64,000 nucleotides of DNA from Intestinimonas massiliensis (ex Afouda et al. 2020) (GCF_001244995.1 NZ_LN869529.1:1816957-1880956), one strand, 5' to 3'. Counted from the first letter of the stretch, positions 25,183 through 35,119 are shown. The notes: generated by a model not told the origin, from the letters alone. Numbers and translations: made by a program.

Positions 25183-25521
25183 TTATTTCTCCAGGTCGTG
25201 GATGATCTCCAGAATGCGGGCCCCCTCGGCGATGGAGTCGTCGGGGGTAAAGGTGAGCTCCGGGGTATACCGGAGCTGGAGGGCCCGGCCCAGCTCCCGC
25301 CGCAGGTAGCCCGCGGCGGATTTGAGGCCCTTGACCACCTCGTGCACGTCCCCCTTGTCCAGCACGCTGACATAGACCTTGGCGTACTTGAGGTCGGGGG
25401 TGGTGTCCACGGCGGTGATGGAGATGAGGCCCTTGACCCGGGGGTCCTTGACGGTGCGGATCAGGGCGGACAGCTCCCGCTGGATCTCTTCATTGATGCG
25501 TCCAATGCGATTACTTGCCAT
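25183..25521 (-). CDS. rbfA: Ribosome-binding factor A
   Basis: The 112-residue KH-like protein binds the 30S subunit and supports 16S rRNA 5'-end maturation. It opens MASNRIGRINEEIQRELSALI and contains VKDPRVKGLISITAVD, AKVYVSVL and the C-terminal ELTFTPDDSI typical of RbfA. ATG 25519-25521 is the start because GAGGAG lies 7 nt upstream. Confidence 0.95.
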   Translation of the reverse strand: MASNRIGRINEEIQRELSALIRTVKDPRVKGLISITAVDTTPDLKYAKVYVSVLDKGDVHEVVKGLKSAAGYLRRELGRALQLRYTPELTFTPDDSIAEGARILEIIHDLEK

Positions 25522-25542
25522 AAAAGTTCTCCTCAAATAAAC

Positions 25543-25570
25543 ACAGGGGGATGCCGCGGCACCCCCCTGT
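25543..25570 (-). terminator. Intra-operon hairpin between infB and rbfA
   Basis: Arms ACAGGGGG and CCCCCTGT close a stem just before the rbfA SD. Only GTTTATTT follows on the minus strand, so it may reduce read-through or stabilise the mRNA rather than fully stop it. The whole 217-nt infB-rbfA gap is GC-rich with further potential stems. Confidence 0.45.
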
Positions 25571-25737
25571 ATCGCCGAAGGCGATCAAAATCAAATCTGC
25601 TTTTGGGAAATCCACTTTCCGCAAAAACACCTCGACCCGGCCCAAACGGGGCCGAAACCGGGGGTATCGGACCGCCGTGCCGGGGTCACCCGGCGCGGCG
25701 GCACAGATCCGGAGGGATGGGACGCCCCCGGAGCCCG

Positions 25738-28089
25738 TTAGGGCAGGATCTGCTCCATGAGGAAGGCCTCGATGACGTCGCCCTCCTTGATGTCCTGGAA
25801 CTTTTCAAAGGTGATGCCGCACTCATAGCCTGCGGCCACCTCCTTCACGCTGTCCTTGAAGCGCTGCAGGGAGGCGATGGCGCCGTCGTAGATCACGATG
25901 TTGTCCCGCAGCAGGCGCATCTGGGCGTTGCGCTGCATCTTGCCGTTGGTCACATAGCAGCCGGCCACCATGCCCACGCCGGTGATCCGGAACACGCTGC
26001 GGACCTCGGCCTGACCCAGCTCCACTTCCTTGAACTTGGGCGCCAGCATGCCCTTCATGGCGGTCTCAATCTCGTTGATGCAGTCGTAAATGACCCGGTA
26101 CATGCGCATATCCACGTGGTCCCGGGCGGCGATGTCCTTGGCGTTGTTGTCGGGGCGGACGTTGAAGCCCACGATGATGGCGTTGGAGGTGGCGGCCAGC
26201 ATGACGTCCGACTCGCTGACGGCGCCCACGGCGCAGTGGATGACCCGCACCCGGACCTCCTCGTTGGAGAGCTTCTCCAGGGAGGACTTGACGGCCTCGG
26301 CGGAGCCCTGGACGTCGGCCTTGACGATGATGTTCAGGTCCTTCATCTCGCCCTGCTTGATCTGGCTGAACAGGTCCTCCAGGGAGACCTTCTGGTTCTG
26401 GGGCCCGGCGGCCTGGACCTTCTGCTCGTGCTTGCGCTGCTCCACCAGTTCCCGGGCCATGCGCTCGTCGGCCACGGCGTGGAAGTCGTCGCCGGCGCCG
26501 GGCACCTCGCCCATACCGATGATCTCCACGGGCACGGAGGGTCCGGCCGTCTCCACCCGCTCGCCCTGAGCGTTGGTCATGGCCCGGACGCGGCCTACGG
26601 CGGTACCGGCGATGATGACGTCGCCCTGGTGCAGGGTGCCGTTCTGGACCAGCAGGGTGGCCACGGGCCCGCGGCCCTTGTCCAGCTTGGCCTCGATGAC
26701 GGCGCCGTGGGCGGTGCGGTTGGGGTTTGCCTTGAGCTCCTTCATCTCGGCGGTGAGGATGACCATCTCCAGCAGCTCCTGGATGCCCTGGCCGGTCTTG
26801 GCGGAGATGGGGCAGATGACGGTCTCGCCGCCCCACTCCTCGGGCACCAGCTCGTAGGCGGTGAGCTGTTCCTTGATGCGCTCGGGGTTGGCCTCGGGCT
26901 TATCCATCTTGTTGATGGCCACGATGATGGGAATGCCGGCGGCCTTGGCGTGGTTGATGGACTCCACAGTCTGGGGCATGATGCCGTCGTCGGCGGCCAC
27001 CACCAGGATGGCGATATCGGTGACCATGGCGCCCCGGGCGCGCATGGCGGTAAAGGCTTCGTGGCCGGGGGTGTCCAGGAAGGTGATGGGCTGGCCCTTC
27101 ACCTGGACCTGGTAGGCACCGATGTGCTGGGTGATGCCGCCGGCCTCGCCCGAGACCACATTGGCGTTGCGGATATAGTCCAGCAGGGAGGTCTTGCCGT
27201 GGTCCACATGGCCCATGACCACCACCACGGGGGCGCGGGGCTCCAGGTCCTCGGCCTTGTCCTCGGCGGTGTCGATGAGCTTCTCCTCAATGGTGACGAT
27301 GACCTCCTTCTCCACCTTGCAGCCCAGCTCCTCGGCGATGATGGAGGCGGTGTCGAAGTCGATGATGTCGCTGAGAGAGGCCATAACGCCGTTTTTGATG
27401 AGGCACTTGACCACCTCGGCGCCGGTCTTTTTCATGCGGGAGGCCAGCTCGCCCACGCCGATCTCGTCGGGGATCTTGACCACCAGGGGGTGCTTCTTGG
27501 CGATCTCGGCCTGGAGGCGGCGCATCTTTTCCTGCTCCTCCTGCCGGCGCTTGCTGCCCTGGAAACCGCCGCCCCGGCGCTGGTTCCGGCCCTGGAACTT
27601 CTGCTTGCCGCCCTGCATCTGGTTGGTCTTGCCGGCGGCCAGCTTCTCCAGCCGCTCGTCGTACTTCTCCAGGTTCACGTTGCCGCCCTTGCGGGTATCC
27701 ACCACCTTTTTTTCCGGCACGCGGGTGGCGGGACGACCGGCGGACGGCTGAGCGCTCTGCCCCGCCGGCTGGCCCTGGGGCTGCTGGGCCGGACGGGCCG
27801 GCTGCTGGGGCCTGCCCTGGGGAGCCGCCTGCTTCTGGGGCGCGGGAGCGGCGGGCTTCTGGGCCGGCTTGGGCTCCCGGTAGACGTCGGCGTAGATGCT
27901 CTCGATGCTGTCCACCGGGTGGTGTTGGGTCAGATAGTCAAAGAGGATGGCCAGCTCGCCGTCCTCCAGCACCTGCATGTGGTTCTTGGGGGTCTTGGCG
28001 TATTTCGTCAGGATGTCAGTGATCTCCTTGGTGCCCAGGTTAAAGTCCTTGGCCACCTCGTGCACGCGGTACTTGATTAAGCTACTCAA
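25738..28089 (-). CDS. infB: Translation initiation factor IF-2
   Basis: About 783 residues. It brings fMet-tRNA to the 30S subunit and promotes subunit joining. An N-terminal domain ([19 protein letters not shown]) is followed by a Pro/Gln/Ala-rich linker (about 80-170). The G domain has [23 protein letters not shown] and NKMD. Domains II-IV follow, with [16 protein letters not shown] at the end. TTG 28087-28089 is the likely start: GGAGGG stands 7 nt upstream, whereas the in-frame ATG five codons earlier overlaps that SD. Confidence 0.95.
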   Translation of the reverse strand: MSSLIKYRVHEVAKDFNLGTKEITDILTKYAKTPKNHMQVLEDGELAILFDYLTQHHPVDSIESIYADVYREPKPAQKPAAPAPQKQAAPQGRPQQPARPAQQPQGQPAGQSAQPSAGRPATRVPEKKVVDTRKGGNVNLEKYDERLEKLAAGKTNQMQGGKQKFQGRNQRRGGGFQGSKRRQEEQEKMRRLQAEIAKKHPLVVKIPDEIGVGELASRMKKTGAEVVKCLIKNGVMASLSDIIDFDTASIIAEELGCKVEKEVIVTIEEKLIDTAEDKAEDLEPRAPVVVVMGHVDHGKTSLLDYIRNANVVSGEAGGITQHIGAYQVQVKGQPITFLDTPGHEAFTAMRARGAMVTDIAILVVAADDGIMPQTVESINHAKAAGIPIIVAINKMDKPEANPERIKEQLTAYELVPEEWGGETVICPISAKTGQGIQELLEMVILTAEMKELKANPNRTAHGAVIEAKLDKGRGPVATLLVQNGTLHQGDVIIAGTAVGRVRAMTNAQGERVETAGPSVPVEIIGMGEVPGAGDDFHAVADERMARELVEQRKHEQKVQAAGPQNQKVSLEDLFSQIKQGEMKDLNIIVKADVQGSAEAVKSSLEKLSNEEVRVRVIHCAVGAVSESDVMLAATSNAIIVGFNVRPDNNAKDIAARDHVDMRMYRVIYDCINEIETAMKGMLAPKFKEVELGQAEVRSVFRITGVGMVAGCYVTNGKMQRNAQMRLLRDNIVIYDGAIASLQRFKDSVKEVAAGYECGITFEKFQDIKEGDVIEAFLMEQILP

Positions 28090-28368
28090 ATAAAATCCCT
28101 CCATTGGTCGTGGCGGGGATCACTCCAATACGGAAATGCGAAAGCCGGGGGCTTTCGCCCTTACGTATTGAAGCGATCCGCTCAAGTTTGATGGTTCACA
28201 CACCGCTCCAGCGGTCTCATTTACTGTTTTTCACGTCACTTGACGCCCTCCTTCAGAAGCGGACATGCTCCATGGACCATGCGCCGCCTGCGCTCCGGCC
28301 GCTTCCCGTGGGAATCCCGTTCCCCGCGCGCCCCTCTCCGCCCGGCGGGGGTTGGAGGCGAAGCGGCA

Positions 28369-28926
28369 TCATGCCTTGTCCCGGTCTCCGGGACCCTTCT
28401 TGGGGACTTTGGGCCTGCCCGGATGCTTCTCCCCGGGCTTTTGGGCGGCCAGCCTGGCCTCCGCCCCACTCAGGGCCTTTCCGTCCTTCGTGGGCGCAAC
28501 CCAGGGTTTGCGCTTTCCCAGCCTCAGGTTCTTCTCGTGCCGGCGCTGCTCCTGCTGGCGGCGGAGGACCTTCTCCGCCTTTTTGCCCAGTTGTTCATAG
28601 GCGGGGCCATACCGCTCCGGATCGGCGGCGGCCAGTTTCTTCACCAGGGAGGCGGCCAGGCCCGCGTCGGTGAGGGCCAGCATGGCGCAGGACGCCCGTC
28701 CCACGGCGCCGCCCAGCTCGGCCTTGGTGTAGGGCACGGCGAGCCACAGTACATTGCCCGCCTCGCCGAAGTGGCCCGCCCGGCGGGCGGTGTTGGCGGC
28801 GGCGTCGCAGGCCAGCAGGATGACCCTGGCCTGGCGGGCCCGGGCGGCGGCCCCGACGGGCTCTTCCCCGACCTCCAAGCGGCCCGCCTTTTTGGCGATG
28901 CCCAGGAGGTGCAGCGTGTTATCCAT
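28369..28926 (-). CDS. L7Ae/YlxQ-type ribosomal protein with long basic tail
   Basis: Residues 1-100 form an L7Ae/L30e fold (LHLLGIAKKAGRLEVGEEP, ARVILLACDAAANTARRAGHFG), the YlxQ/RplGA protein found between ylxR and infB in Firmicutes. It is expected to bind kink-turn-like RNA. About 85 extra residues, rich in Lys, Arg and Gln (QQEQRRHEKNLRLGKRKP onward), extend it to 185; typical YlxQ proteins are about 100. ATG 28924-28926 lies 8 bases inside the ylxR end, so the two are translationally coupled. Confidence 0.88.
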   Translation of the reverse strand: MDNTLHLLGIAKKAGRLEVGEEPVGAAARARQARVILLACDAAANTARRAGHFGEAGNVLWLAVPYTKAELGGAVGRASCAMLALTDAGLAASLVKKLAAADPERYGPAYEQLGKKAEKVLRRQQEQRRHEKNLRLGKRKPWVAPTKDGKALSGAEARLAAQKPGEKHPGRPKVPKKGPGDRDKA

Positions 28927-29194
28927 TCGGCTCTCCCTCCTGCATCTGCCCCTCCAGGGCGGCATAGACCTCCTCGGGCAGGGGCGTGGAAAAGGCCCGC
29001 TCCAGGGCCCTGGACTTTTTGGCCCGGGCCAGGCAGTCCGGCGCCGGACAGAGGTAGGCCCCCCGGCCGGGCTTTTTGCCCTTGAAATCCAGGGAGACCT
29101 CTCCCTCGGGGGAGCGGACCACCCGGATGAGCTCCCGTTTGGACTTCATCTCCCGGCAGCCCACGCACTGGCGCATGGGGATCTTTTTCGGCAT
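28919..29194 (-). CDS. ylxR: YlxR-family RNA-binding protein (RnpM)
   Basis: The 91-residue protein begins KKIPMRQCVGCREMKSKRELIRVVR, the family signature with its Cys-x2-Cys, and continues with FKGKKPGRGAYLCPAPDC. In Bacillus the homologue modulates RNase P and is called RnpM; other members are proposed nucleoid or transcription factors. It lies between nusA and the L7Ae gene as in other Firmicutes. Confidence 0.93.
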   Translation of the reverse strand: MPKKIPMRQCVGCREMKSKRELIRVVRSPEGEVSLDFKGKKPGRGAYLCPAPDCLARAKKSRALERAFSTPLPEEVYAALEGQMQEGEPNG

Positions 29195-29233
29195 AAGCCG
29201 TCACCTCTCCCTTTCCATTCTGGGAATCTGCAC

Positions 29234-30403
29234 TTATTCCTCGTCCACGGGGAGTTCGGCGGGCTCCTCCTCGTCCATGACCACCATATCCTCCTCGGGC
29301 TCAGGGAGCTCGCCGGGGTCGGAAACGGGCTTGATATCGATCTTGAAGCCGGTGAGCTTGGCGGCCAGGCGGGCGTTCTGGCCCTCCTTGCCGATGGCCA
29401 GAGAGAGCTGGTCGTCGGGCACGATGACCCGGCAGCTCTTGCCGTCGGGGAAGAGGTCCACGCTGACCACGTCGGCGGGGGACAGCGCGGCGGCCACATA
29501 GGCGGCGGAGTCGTCGCTGTACTTGATAATGTCCACCTTTTCGCCGTGGAGCTCCTCGACGATGTTGCCCACCCGCTGGCCGCCGGGGCCGACGCAGGCG
29601 CCGATGGGGTCCACGTTCTCGTCGGCGGACCAGACGGCGATCTTGGTGCGGCTGCCGGCCTCCCGGGCGATGGACTTGACCTCCACGGTGCCATCGTAGA
29701 TCTCGGGGATCTCCAGCTCGAACAGGCGCTTGACCAGGCCGGGATGGGTGCGGGAGATGAGGACCTGGGGCCCGCGGGTGGACCGGCGGACCTCCACCAC
29801 ATAGACCTTGAGGCGGTCGCCCTCCCGGATGGCCTCGCCGCGGACCTGCTCGCCGGGGGCGAGGAAGGCCTCGGTGATCTCGCTGCCGGAGCCGATGCGC
29901 AGGGAGGCGGCGCCGGAGCGGGGGTCGACGCGAGTGACGATGCCGGTGAGGATCTCGTGCTCCTTGGAGTTGAACTCATCGTAGACCATGCCCCGCTCGG
30001 CCTCGCGGATGCCCTGAATGATAACCTGACGGGCGGTCTGGGCGGCGATGCGGCCGAAATTCTTGGTCTTGACCTCGATGCGGACCACGTCGCCGAGCTG
30101 GGCGTGGGGCAGCTTTTCCCGAGCCTCCTCCAGGGAGATCTCGGCGGCGGGATTGTCCACCGTCTCCACCACGTCCTTTTTGATGTACATGCGTACATCG
30201 CCCTTTTCGGGGTCGGCCCGGACCTCGATGTTGTCCCCGGCGCCCTCATGGTCCCGCTTGTAGGCGGAGGCCAGGGCCTGGGTGATCTTCTCCATCATAT
30301 ACCCCGAGGGGATGCCCTTCTCCTTTTCGATCTGGGCAATGGCGGCGAAAAATTCCTTGCCGTCGCTCTCGCTGCTGGCGGCCTTTGCGTTTTTTCTCGG
30401 CAT
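29234..30403 (-). CDS. nusA: Transcription termination/antitermination factor NusA
   Basis: A 389-residue RNA polymerase-associated factor. The N-terminal RNAP-binding domain is followed by an S1 domain (LTGIVTRVDPRSGAA), then KH1 and KH2 (VDPIGACVGPGGQRVGNIVEEL; LSLAIGKEGQNARLAAKLTG). An acidic tail ends the protein, and the C-terminal AR domains of E. coli NusA are absent, as usual in Firmicutes. It follows rimP by 18 bases. Confidence 0.95.
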   Translation of the reverse strand: MPRKNAKAASSESDGKEFFAAIAQIEKEKGIPSGYMMEKITQALASAYKRDHEGAGDNIEVRADPEKGDVRMYIKKDVVETVDNPAAEISLEEAREKLPHAQLGDVVRIEVKTKNFGRIAAQTARQVIIQGIREAERGMVYDEFNSKEHEILTGIVTRVDPRSGAASLRIGSGSEITEAFLAPGEQVRGEAIREGDRLKVYVVEVRRSTRGPQVLISRTHPGLVKRLFELEIPEIYDGTVEVKSIAREAGSRTKIAVWSADENVDPIGACVGPGGQRVGNIVEELHGEKVDIIKYSDDSAAYVAAALSPADVVSVDLFPDGKSCRVIVPDDQLSLAIGKEGQNARLAAKLTGFKIDIKPVSDPGELPEPEEDMVVMDEEEPAELPVDEE

Positions 30404-30421
30404 AATCGTCTATCTCCTTAC

Positions 30422-30877
30422 TCAAAAGGTCACATGCAGTCTTACCTGCGCCACATCTTTTTTCTCCAGAAGGGTGTCCGTCCCGTCGAGCTCCACCGTC
30501 ACGTCCCCGTCGTCGTATCCCTTCAGGGTCCCGGTGAGCTCCTTGCGCCCTTCCCGGGCCCGGTAAAGCCGCACGTCCACCGGCTCGCCCCGGAAGCGGG
30601 CGAAGTGCTCCGGCCTCTTGAGGACCCGGTCCGCCCCGGCGGAGGAGACCTCCAGGGTGTAGGAGCCCTCGATGGGGTCGGCCTCGTCCAGCGCGTCGGA
30701 CAGGGGGCGTGACACGGCCTCGCAGTCGTTGATGGACACGCCGCCCTCCCGGTCGATGTAGACCCGGAGGTACCACTCCCCCGCCTCTTTCACATATTCC
30801 ACATCCCAGAGCGTGCAGCCGCAGGCCTCCACGATGGGGGCGGCCAGCCCGGCGGCGATCTCGGTCACTTTCGGCAT
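30422..30877 (-). CDS. rimP: Ribosome maturation factor RimP
   Basis: The 151-residue factor supports 30S assembly. Visible signatures are IVEACGCTLWDVEYVKEAGEWYLRVYIDREGGV and YTLEVSSAGADRVLKRPEHFARF. ATG 30875-30877 is preferred over an ATG nine codons earlier because GGAGGG lies 6 nt before it. It is the first gene of the rimP-nusA-ylxR-infB-rbfA-nrnA-truB-ribF operon. Confidence 0.93.
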   Translation of the reverse strand: MPKVTEIAAGLAAPIVEACGCTLWDVEYVKEAGEWYLRVYIDREGGVSINDCEAVSRPLSDALDEADPIEGSYTLEVSSAGADRVLKRPEHFARFRGEPVDVRLYRAREGRKELTGTLKGYDDGDVTVELDGTDTLLEKKDVAQVRLHVTF

Positions 30878-30932
30878 TCCATTCCCTCCGGTAAGATATC
30901 CCATAATTTTACAGATCCGTTTTTTTCAATAA

Positions 30933-30958
30933 GAAAGAGCGGGGCGTGCCCCACTCTT
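30933..30958 (-). terminator. Terminator after the ABC importer operon
   Basis: GAAGAGTGGGGC and GCCCCGCTCTTTC form a near-perfect minus-strand hairpin followed by TTTCTT. It separates the importer genes from rimP. Confidence 0.7.
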
Positions 30959-31006
30959 CACGGATACGTACACTGGTAGTATACGCAGTATATCACAAAA
31001 GTGTCC

Positions 31007-31612
31007 TCATTGCAAGGGTTTTCCACGAATTTGCAGCACTTTGAGGGGCGGGCCGTCCAAATAGACCACGGTGTCTGCCAGGGACAGGGTGTGCCTCTCG
31101 TGGGCGGCGAGAAGAACGGGGATCCCGGCGGCCCGCACCGCCGCCATCAGGGCCTCGGCCCGGGGGGCGTCTACGCCGGTGAAGGGCTCGTCCAGCAGGA
31201 GGTATCTCCGCCCCAGCGCCAGGGCCCGGACCAGGGCCAGCCGCCGGGCCATGCCGCCGGACAGAGCGGCGGGGAGGTGTTCTTGCTCCCCGGTCAGGCC
31301 GGCCAGCGCCAGCAGCCGGGCCGCCTCGTCCCGGCGGGGGCGGGGCAGCACGTCGGTGAGCTGCTGCTCCACCGTCCGCCAGGGCAGCAGGCGGTTTTCC
31401 TGGAAGAGCAGGGCGGTCTCCTCCGGCGCCAGCCCCAGCACCCGGCCGCTCTCCGGCCTCTGGAGCCCGGAGAGCACCCGCAGCAGGGTGGTCTTGCCGC
31501 ACCCCGAGGGGCCGGACAGGGCGGTGACGCCCGTATCCGGCAGCTCCAGCGAGAAGCCGTCCAGCACTTGTTTGCCGCCGAAGGCGACGCTCAGGTCCTC
31601 GATGCGGATCAT
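31007..31612 (-). CDS. ABC importer ATPase (SsuB/TauB-like)
   Basis: A 201-residue ATPase of the nitrate/sulfonate/taurine class: Walker [11 protein letters not shown]-loop [11 protein letters not shown], signature [16 protein letters not shown] and Walker [15 protein letters not shown], then the H-loop AAHERHT. It is about 40-50 residues shorter than usual because the part after the H-loop is missing. It overlaps the permease stop by four bases (ATGA), so the pair is coupled. Confidence 0.9.
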   Translation of the reverse strand: MIRIEDLSVAFGGKQVLDGFSLELPDTGVTALSGPSGCGKTTLLRVLSGLQRPESGRVLGLAPEETALLFQENRLLPWRTVEQQLTDVLPRPRRDEAARLLALAGLTGEQEHLPAALSGGMARRLALVRALALGRRYLLLDEPFTGVDAPRAEALMAAVRAAGIPVLLAAHERHTLSLADTVVYLDGPPLKVLQIRGKPLQ

Positions 31613-32361
31613 GGCCGCCTTCCCCCTTCCAGCCCCTCCGCCCGCCGGAGCAGTCCGCCCACCGCCCATTCCAGCAGAAAGCTCAGGGCGATGACCACCA
31701 GGGTCCAGGCGAAGAGGGAGGGGGTCTCCAGATAGTATTTGGTGTTGTAGATCTGCGTGCCGATGGCGTTCTGGGGCTGGCAGAGCACCTCGGCGGCCAC
31801 CCCCGCCTTCCAGGCCAGGCCCAGGGCGGTACGGCAGCCGCTGGCGAAGTAGGGCAGCACGGAGGGGATGTAGATCCGCCGCAGGGTCCTGCCCCGCCCG
31901 AAGCCGTAGGCCCGGGCGAGCTCCAAAAGCTGGGGGTCGGTCTCGGCGATGCCCCGGGTGACGTTGCCCCACACCACCGGCAGCACCATGAGGGCGGAGA
32001 TGAGCCCCGGCACCCGGCCCCGCTCCACCCACAGGTAGACCAGCAGGATGAAGGAGGCCACGGGGGTGGCCCGGACCACCTTGACGGCGGGGGTGAGCAC
32101 CCAGTCCAGCAGGGGGACCCAGGCGGTGAGCCCGGCCAGCAGGGCGCCCAGCGCCACCCCCAGCAGCAGTCCGCCGAAGATGCGCAGCAGAGAGGCCAGG
32201 GCCGTCTGCCAGAATACGGCGCCGGCCGCCAGCTCCAGCAGGCGGCGGCCCACCGCCGCCGGGCCCGGCAGCAGCAGCTCCTGCCCCACGGCGGCGGCGG
32301 CAAGCTGCCACACCCCCAGCCAGAAGAGCACTGGGAGAAGGACCCTTCCAATGCGTCTCAT
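31609..32361 (-). CDS. ABC importer permease (SsuC/TauC-like)
   Basis: The 250-residue inner-membrane protein has about six helices and the cytoplasmic EAA-type loop [21 protein letters not shown] that docks on the ATPase. The N-terminal [27 protein letters not shown] is typical of the aliphatic sulfonate/nitrate permeases. It sits between the binding-protein and ATPase genes. Confidence 0.9.
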   Translation of the reverse strand: MRRIGRVLLPVLFWLGVWQLAAAAVGQELLLPGPAAVGRRLLELAAGAVFWQTALASLLRIFGGLLLGVALGALLAGLTAWVPLLDWVLTPAVKVVRATPVASFILLVYLWVERGRVPGLISALMVLPVVWGNVTRGIAETDPQLLELARAYGFGRGRTLRRIYIPSVLPYFASGCRTALGLAWKAGVAAEVLCQPQNAIGTQIYNTKYYLETPSLFAWTLVVIALSFLLEWAVGGLLRRAEGLEGGRRP

Positions 32362-32400
32362 GGCGGTACCTCCTTCCCCTGCGCGCCGGTCCCCGCGCCT

Positions 32401-33447
32401 TTATTCGAAATAGAAGCCGTCGTCGGGGATGCTCCCTCCGAGGGCGTCGGGGTTGGCGGCGGAGAGCACCTCAAAATACCCCTGGATGGCGTCGGCCATG
32501 TCCACCTTCCCGGTGATACACACCAGAGAGCACTTGGGGATGGCCAGCTCGGCGATCTTGGCCTTGGGAGTGATCCCGTACTGGGCCACCAGCTCAGAGG
32601 CGGCGGCGGGGTCTCCCTTGACGTACTCCACCGAGGCGGCGTAGTCCGCCAGGAAGTTTTCCACCGCCTCAGGGTGCTCCTGAGCGAAGGCCGTGCGCAC
32701 GGCGATGCAGGTCATGGTCAGGTGGCTGCCGTTGTTGAGGCCGTCCCACTCGGCGGACAGGTCCAGAGCCTCCCGCACGTCGGGGTTGCTCATCTGAATG
32801 GCGGTGGCGGCGGGGACGGGCATCATGCACAGCCTGGCCTCGCCGGAGACCATGAGGGCGGAGACCTCGTCGGCGGTCTTCCACTGGATGTCCACCTCGG
32901 CGGGGTCCACCCCGTTCTCGGTGAGCAGGTAGTTGAGCACGTACTCGGGGTTGGCGCCCTGGCCGGTGGCGTAGAGGGTCTGGCCCTTCAGGTCGGCCAT
33001 GGACTGGACGGTGTTCCCGTTCTCCAGAATGTAGAGGACCCCCAGGCCGCTGACGGCGGCGATCTGGATGCCGCCGTTGGTCTTGTTGTAGAGGTTGGCG
33101 GCCACGTTGGAGGCCACGGCGGCGATGTCCAGGCTGCCGCTGGACAGTCCGGCCACAATCTCGGTGTTGTCGGCCATAATGCTGTAGGCATAGTCGTTGG
33201 CGGTCTCCCCGGCGTCGCTGTCGGCCAGGAGCTTGGCAGCGCCCACGCCGCTGGGTCCCTTGAGAACAGCCAGGTTAACGGTCTGCTTCTCCGCCGGAGC
33301 GGTCTCAGACGGGGTGGGGGTGGGCGTCACGGTCTGGCTGGGGGTGGGGGAAGGGGACTGACTCCCGCTCCCGCCGGTGCAGCCGGCCAGCAGGCCGGCG
33401 GTCAGGGCCAGCGCCAGGCCCAGGGCAAGAATCTTGCTTCTTTTCAT
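32401..33447 (-). CDS. ABC importer substrate-binding lipoprotein
   Basis: A 348-residue lipoprotein: signal peptide with lipobox LLAGCTG, a Ser/Thr/Pro linker (about 25-55), then a periplasmic-binding fold of the NMT1/SsuA type ([69 protein letters not shown]). Members bind nitrate, sulfonates, thiamine precursors or other small anions; the ligand here is not evident. It is the first gene of the three-gene operon and lies 26 bases after a Crp/Fnr gene. Confidence 0.87.
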   Translation of the reverse strand: MKRSKILALGLALALTAGLLAGCTGGSGSQSPSPTPSQTVTPTPTPSETAPAEKQTVNLAVLKGPSGVGAAKLLADSDAGETANDYAYSIMADNTEIVAGLSSGSLDIAAVASNVAANLYNKTNGGIQIAAVSGLGVLYILENGNTVQSMADLKGQTLYATGQGANPEYVLNYLLTENGVDPAEVDIQWKTADEVSALMVSGEARLCMMPVPAATAIQMSNPDVREALDLSAEWDGLNNGSHLTMTCIAVRTAFAQEHPEAVENFLADYAASVEYVKGDPAAASELVAQYGITPKAKIAELAIPKCSLVCITGKVDMADAIQGYFEVLSAANPDALGGSIPDDGFYFE

Positions 33448-33473
33448 GTGGGTTTCCTCCTTGATTTCGGCTT

Positions 33474-34142
33474 TTACGCCTGACTTTGCCGGAGCAGGGC
33501 CTCCCGGTCGGCGGTCTGGACCAGCTTTCCCGTCCGCCGGATGGCCCCCGCGCCCTCCAGGACCTCAAAGGCCCGGTAGAGAGAGGCCCGGCTCACGTCC
33601 AGCCGCTGGGCCAGCTCAGTGGCGGTGCACGTCACCGCCCTCCCTTCGCTACCCTCGCTGAGCAGATAGCGGGCCAGCTTGCCCACGGCCCCGGGCCCGG
33701 TGAGCCCCTCGATCTTCCGGTTCAGGAAATGGATGCGCTCGGAGAGATAGCGGATGTAGTTGGCGCACGCCGCGGGGGATTCGGCCATGAGCCGACTCAC
33801 CAGCTCCTGGGGGAAAAAGGCCACGGCGCAATCCTCCAGGGCAGTGATGGTGGTCTCATAGCGGGTCCGCTGGTTGTAGAGGGCGGCCGCCCCGAACAGA
33901 TCACCCCGCTCCAGGGTGCTGACCACCAGCTCCCCCTTGGTGACCCGGGCCCTGCCCTCCAGCAGCACCCCCAGGCTGCGCCGAAAATGCCCAGGGCTGT
34001 AAATCACGTCCCCCCGCTGGTAGTTCTCCCGGGTACACAGGGGGTCCTGGACGGCCCGCCGGACCGTCTCCCACTCCAGTCCCTGGAACAGGAAGGTCCC
34101 GGCCAGCAGCTCCAGCTCCCGGGGATTCCATTCTGGCCGCAT
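33474..34142 (-). CDS. Crp/Fnr-family transcriptional regulator
   Basis: The 222-residue protein has a cyclic-nucleotide-binding-like beta-barrel (about 15-120; VIYSPGHFRRSLGVLLEGRARVTKG, LERGDLFGAAALYN) and a C-terminal Crp-type HTH (VTCTATELAQRLDVSRASLYRAFEVLE). There is no N-terminal cysteine cluster like that of Fnr. It is the first gene before the importer operon and probably controls it. The GDLFGAAALY stretch aligns with the cAMP pocket, but ligand use is unknown. Confidence 0.88.
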   Translation of the reverse strand: MRPEWNPRELELLAGTFLFQGLEWETVRRAVQDPLCTRENYQRGDVIYSPGHFRRSLGVLLEGRARVTKGELVVSTLERGDLFGAAALYNQRTRYETTITALEDCAVAFFPQELVSRLMAESPAACANYIRYLSERIHFLNRKIEGLTGPGAVGKLARYLLSEGSEGRAVTCTATELAQRLDVSRASLYRAFEVLEGAGAIRRTGKLVQTADREALLRQSQA

Positions 34143-34252
34143 CGTCGCTTTCCTCCGTTTTGTCTCATTTGAGACACTTTAAGAGTTTAGTCTTTTTGAT
34201 AACCAATGTCAAGGCATCTGCATAGGATATTTTGGAAATGGAGGTAACGCCG

Positions 34253-34582
34253 ATGCCTAAGAATTGTTCCAAGGACCGCCCGCCGGTGTGGTCGGTGCCG
34301 GGCCCGCTGCCCGGCGGGGATGTCCGCGCCGGAGGCCGCGTCTCCTCCGCCCCGTCGTTCTCCCCGGCGGAGGAGGCCGCCGCCCGCCGGGCGCGGCTGG
34401 AGGATATGCCCATGTGCCGCTACAGCCACCCCATCCCCACAGCCACCTGCACCGAGGAGTCCGAGGTGGCCTGTCTGCTGCAATGGCAGAACGGGCTGCT
34501 GTGCGAGCTGCTGGGCACGGTCAACGCACTGCTGGCCCTGGGTCTGGGCCGCCCGCCGCAGGACCCGCCGTCCTGCCCCTGA
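34253..34582 (+). CDS. Small hypothetical protein
   Basis: A 109-residue product that I do not recognise. GGAGGT 7 nt before ATG 34253 supports translation, and it has its own terminator. It is rich in Pro and Ala with five cysteines, and the C-terminal third is amphipathic (CLLQWQNGLLCELLGTVNALLAL), perhaps a short helical pair. It lies divergent from the Crp/Fnr gene, so it might be a target of that regulator; this is inference. Confidence 0.6.
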   Translation: MPKNCSKDRPPVWSVPGPLPGGDVRAGGRVSSAPSFSPAEEAAARRARLEDMPMCRYSHPIPTATCTEESEVACLLQWQNGLLCELLGTVNALLALGLGRPPQDPPSCP

Positions 34583-34629
34583 AAAGCCGCATGACGCCCC
34601 GGCCGTGAAGCCGGGGCGTCATGCGGTTT
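34582..34629. terminator. Strong bidirectional terminator
   Basis: A roughly 20-bp stem (GCCGCATGACGCCCCGGC against GCCGGGGCGTCATGCGGT) with A and T flanks separates the small ORF from folA. Confidence 0.85.
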
Positions 34630-35119
34630 ATGTTGAGCTTCCGATCCTCCGATAGGTCACGTAGCGAAAGGGTAGGCCCCCCTCCTCCAGGGGCGGCTCC
34701 TCCGCCTCCACCGCCCAGTCCTCCCGGGCGTCCAGGTCCGGGAACCAGGTGTCCGCCCCGGGGAAAACGGCGTCGATCTTGGTCACGTAGGCCCGGTCGC
34801 ACCAGGGCAGCAGAGCCCGATAGACGCTGCCTCCGCCAATGACGAACGCATCGGCGGGGGCGACCGCCAGCAGGGTCTCCAGGCTGGAAAAGACCTCCGC
34901 CCCCTGGGGGCGGAAGTCCGGCTTCCCGGAGAGCACCAAGTTCCTTCGTCCGGGCAGGGGCCGCCCGCCGGGGAACGTCGCCAGGGTCCTGCGGCCCAGG
35001 ATCACCGTATGGGCGGTGGTCAGGGCTTTGAAGCGCTTGAGGTCCGCCTTGAGGTAGGCCAGTTGGTCCCCGTCCCTGCCAATGGCCCAGTTCCGGTCTA
35101 CGGCTGCGATGAGCTGCAC
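34628..35119 (-). CDS. folA: Dihydrofolate reductase
   Basis: A 163-residue enzyme that regenerates tetrahydrofolate after thymidylate synthesis. It opens VQLIAAVDRNWAIGRDGDQLAY, and has VILGRRTLATFPGGRPLPGRRN and the NADPH loop AFVIGGGSVYRALLPWCDRAYVTKI. GTG 35117-35119 is the start, with AAGGAG upstream. A separate promoter and a long GC-rich leader come first, and thyA lies farther upstream on the same strand. Confidence 0.93.
   Translation of the reverse strand: MQLIAAVDRNWAIGRDGDQLAYLKADLKRFKALTTAHTVILGRRTLATFPGGRPLPGRRNLVLSGKPDFRPQGAEVFSSLETLLAVAPADAFVIGGGSVYRALLPWCDRAYVTKIDAVFPGADTWFPDLDAREDWAVEAEEPPLEEGGLPFRYVTYRRIGSST

Noticed and set aside
25198-28080. A 960-codon open frame on the plus strand opposite infB
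   Set aside because: It is the antisense of a highly conserved gene in GC-rich DNA; its protein is low-complexity Gly/Leu/His/Val with no known domain. The same holds for the long frames opposite the EF-G-like gene, clpB and pyc.
31007-32311. A 434-codon frame suggesting a permease-ATPase fusion
   Set aside because: The upstream part is an off-frame reading of the permease gene. The ATPase starts at 31612 with its own SD and overlaps the permease by 4 bases.
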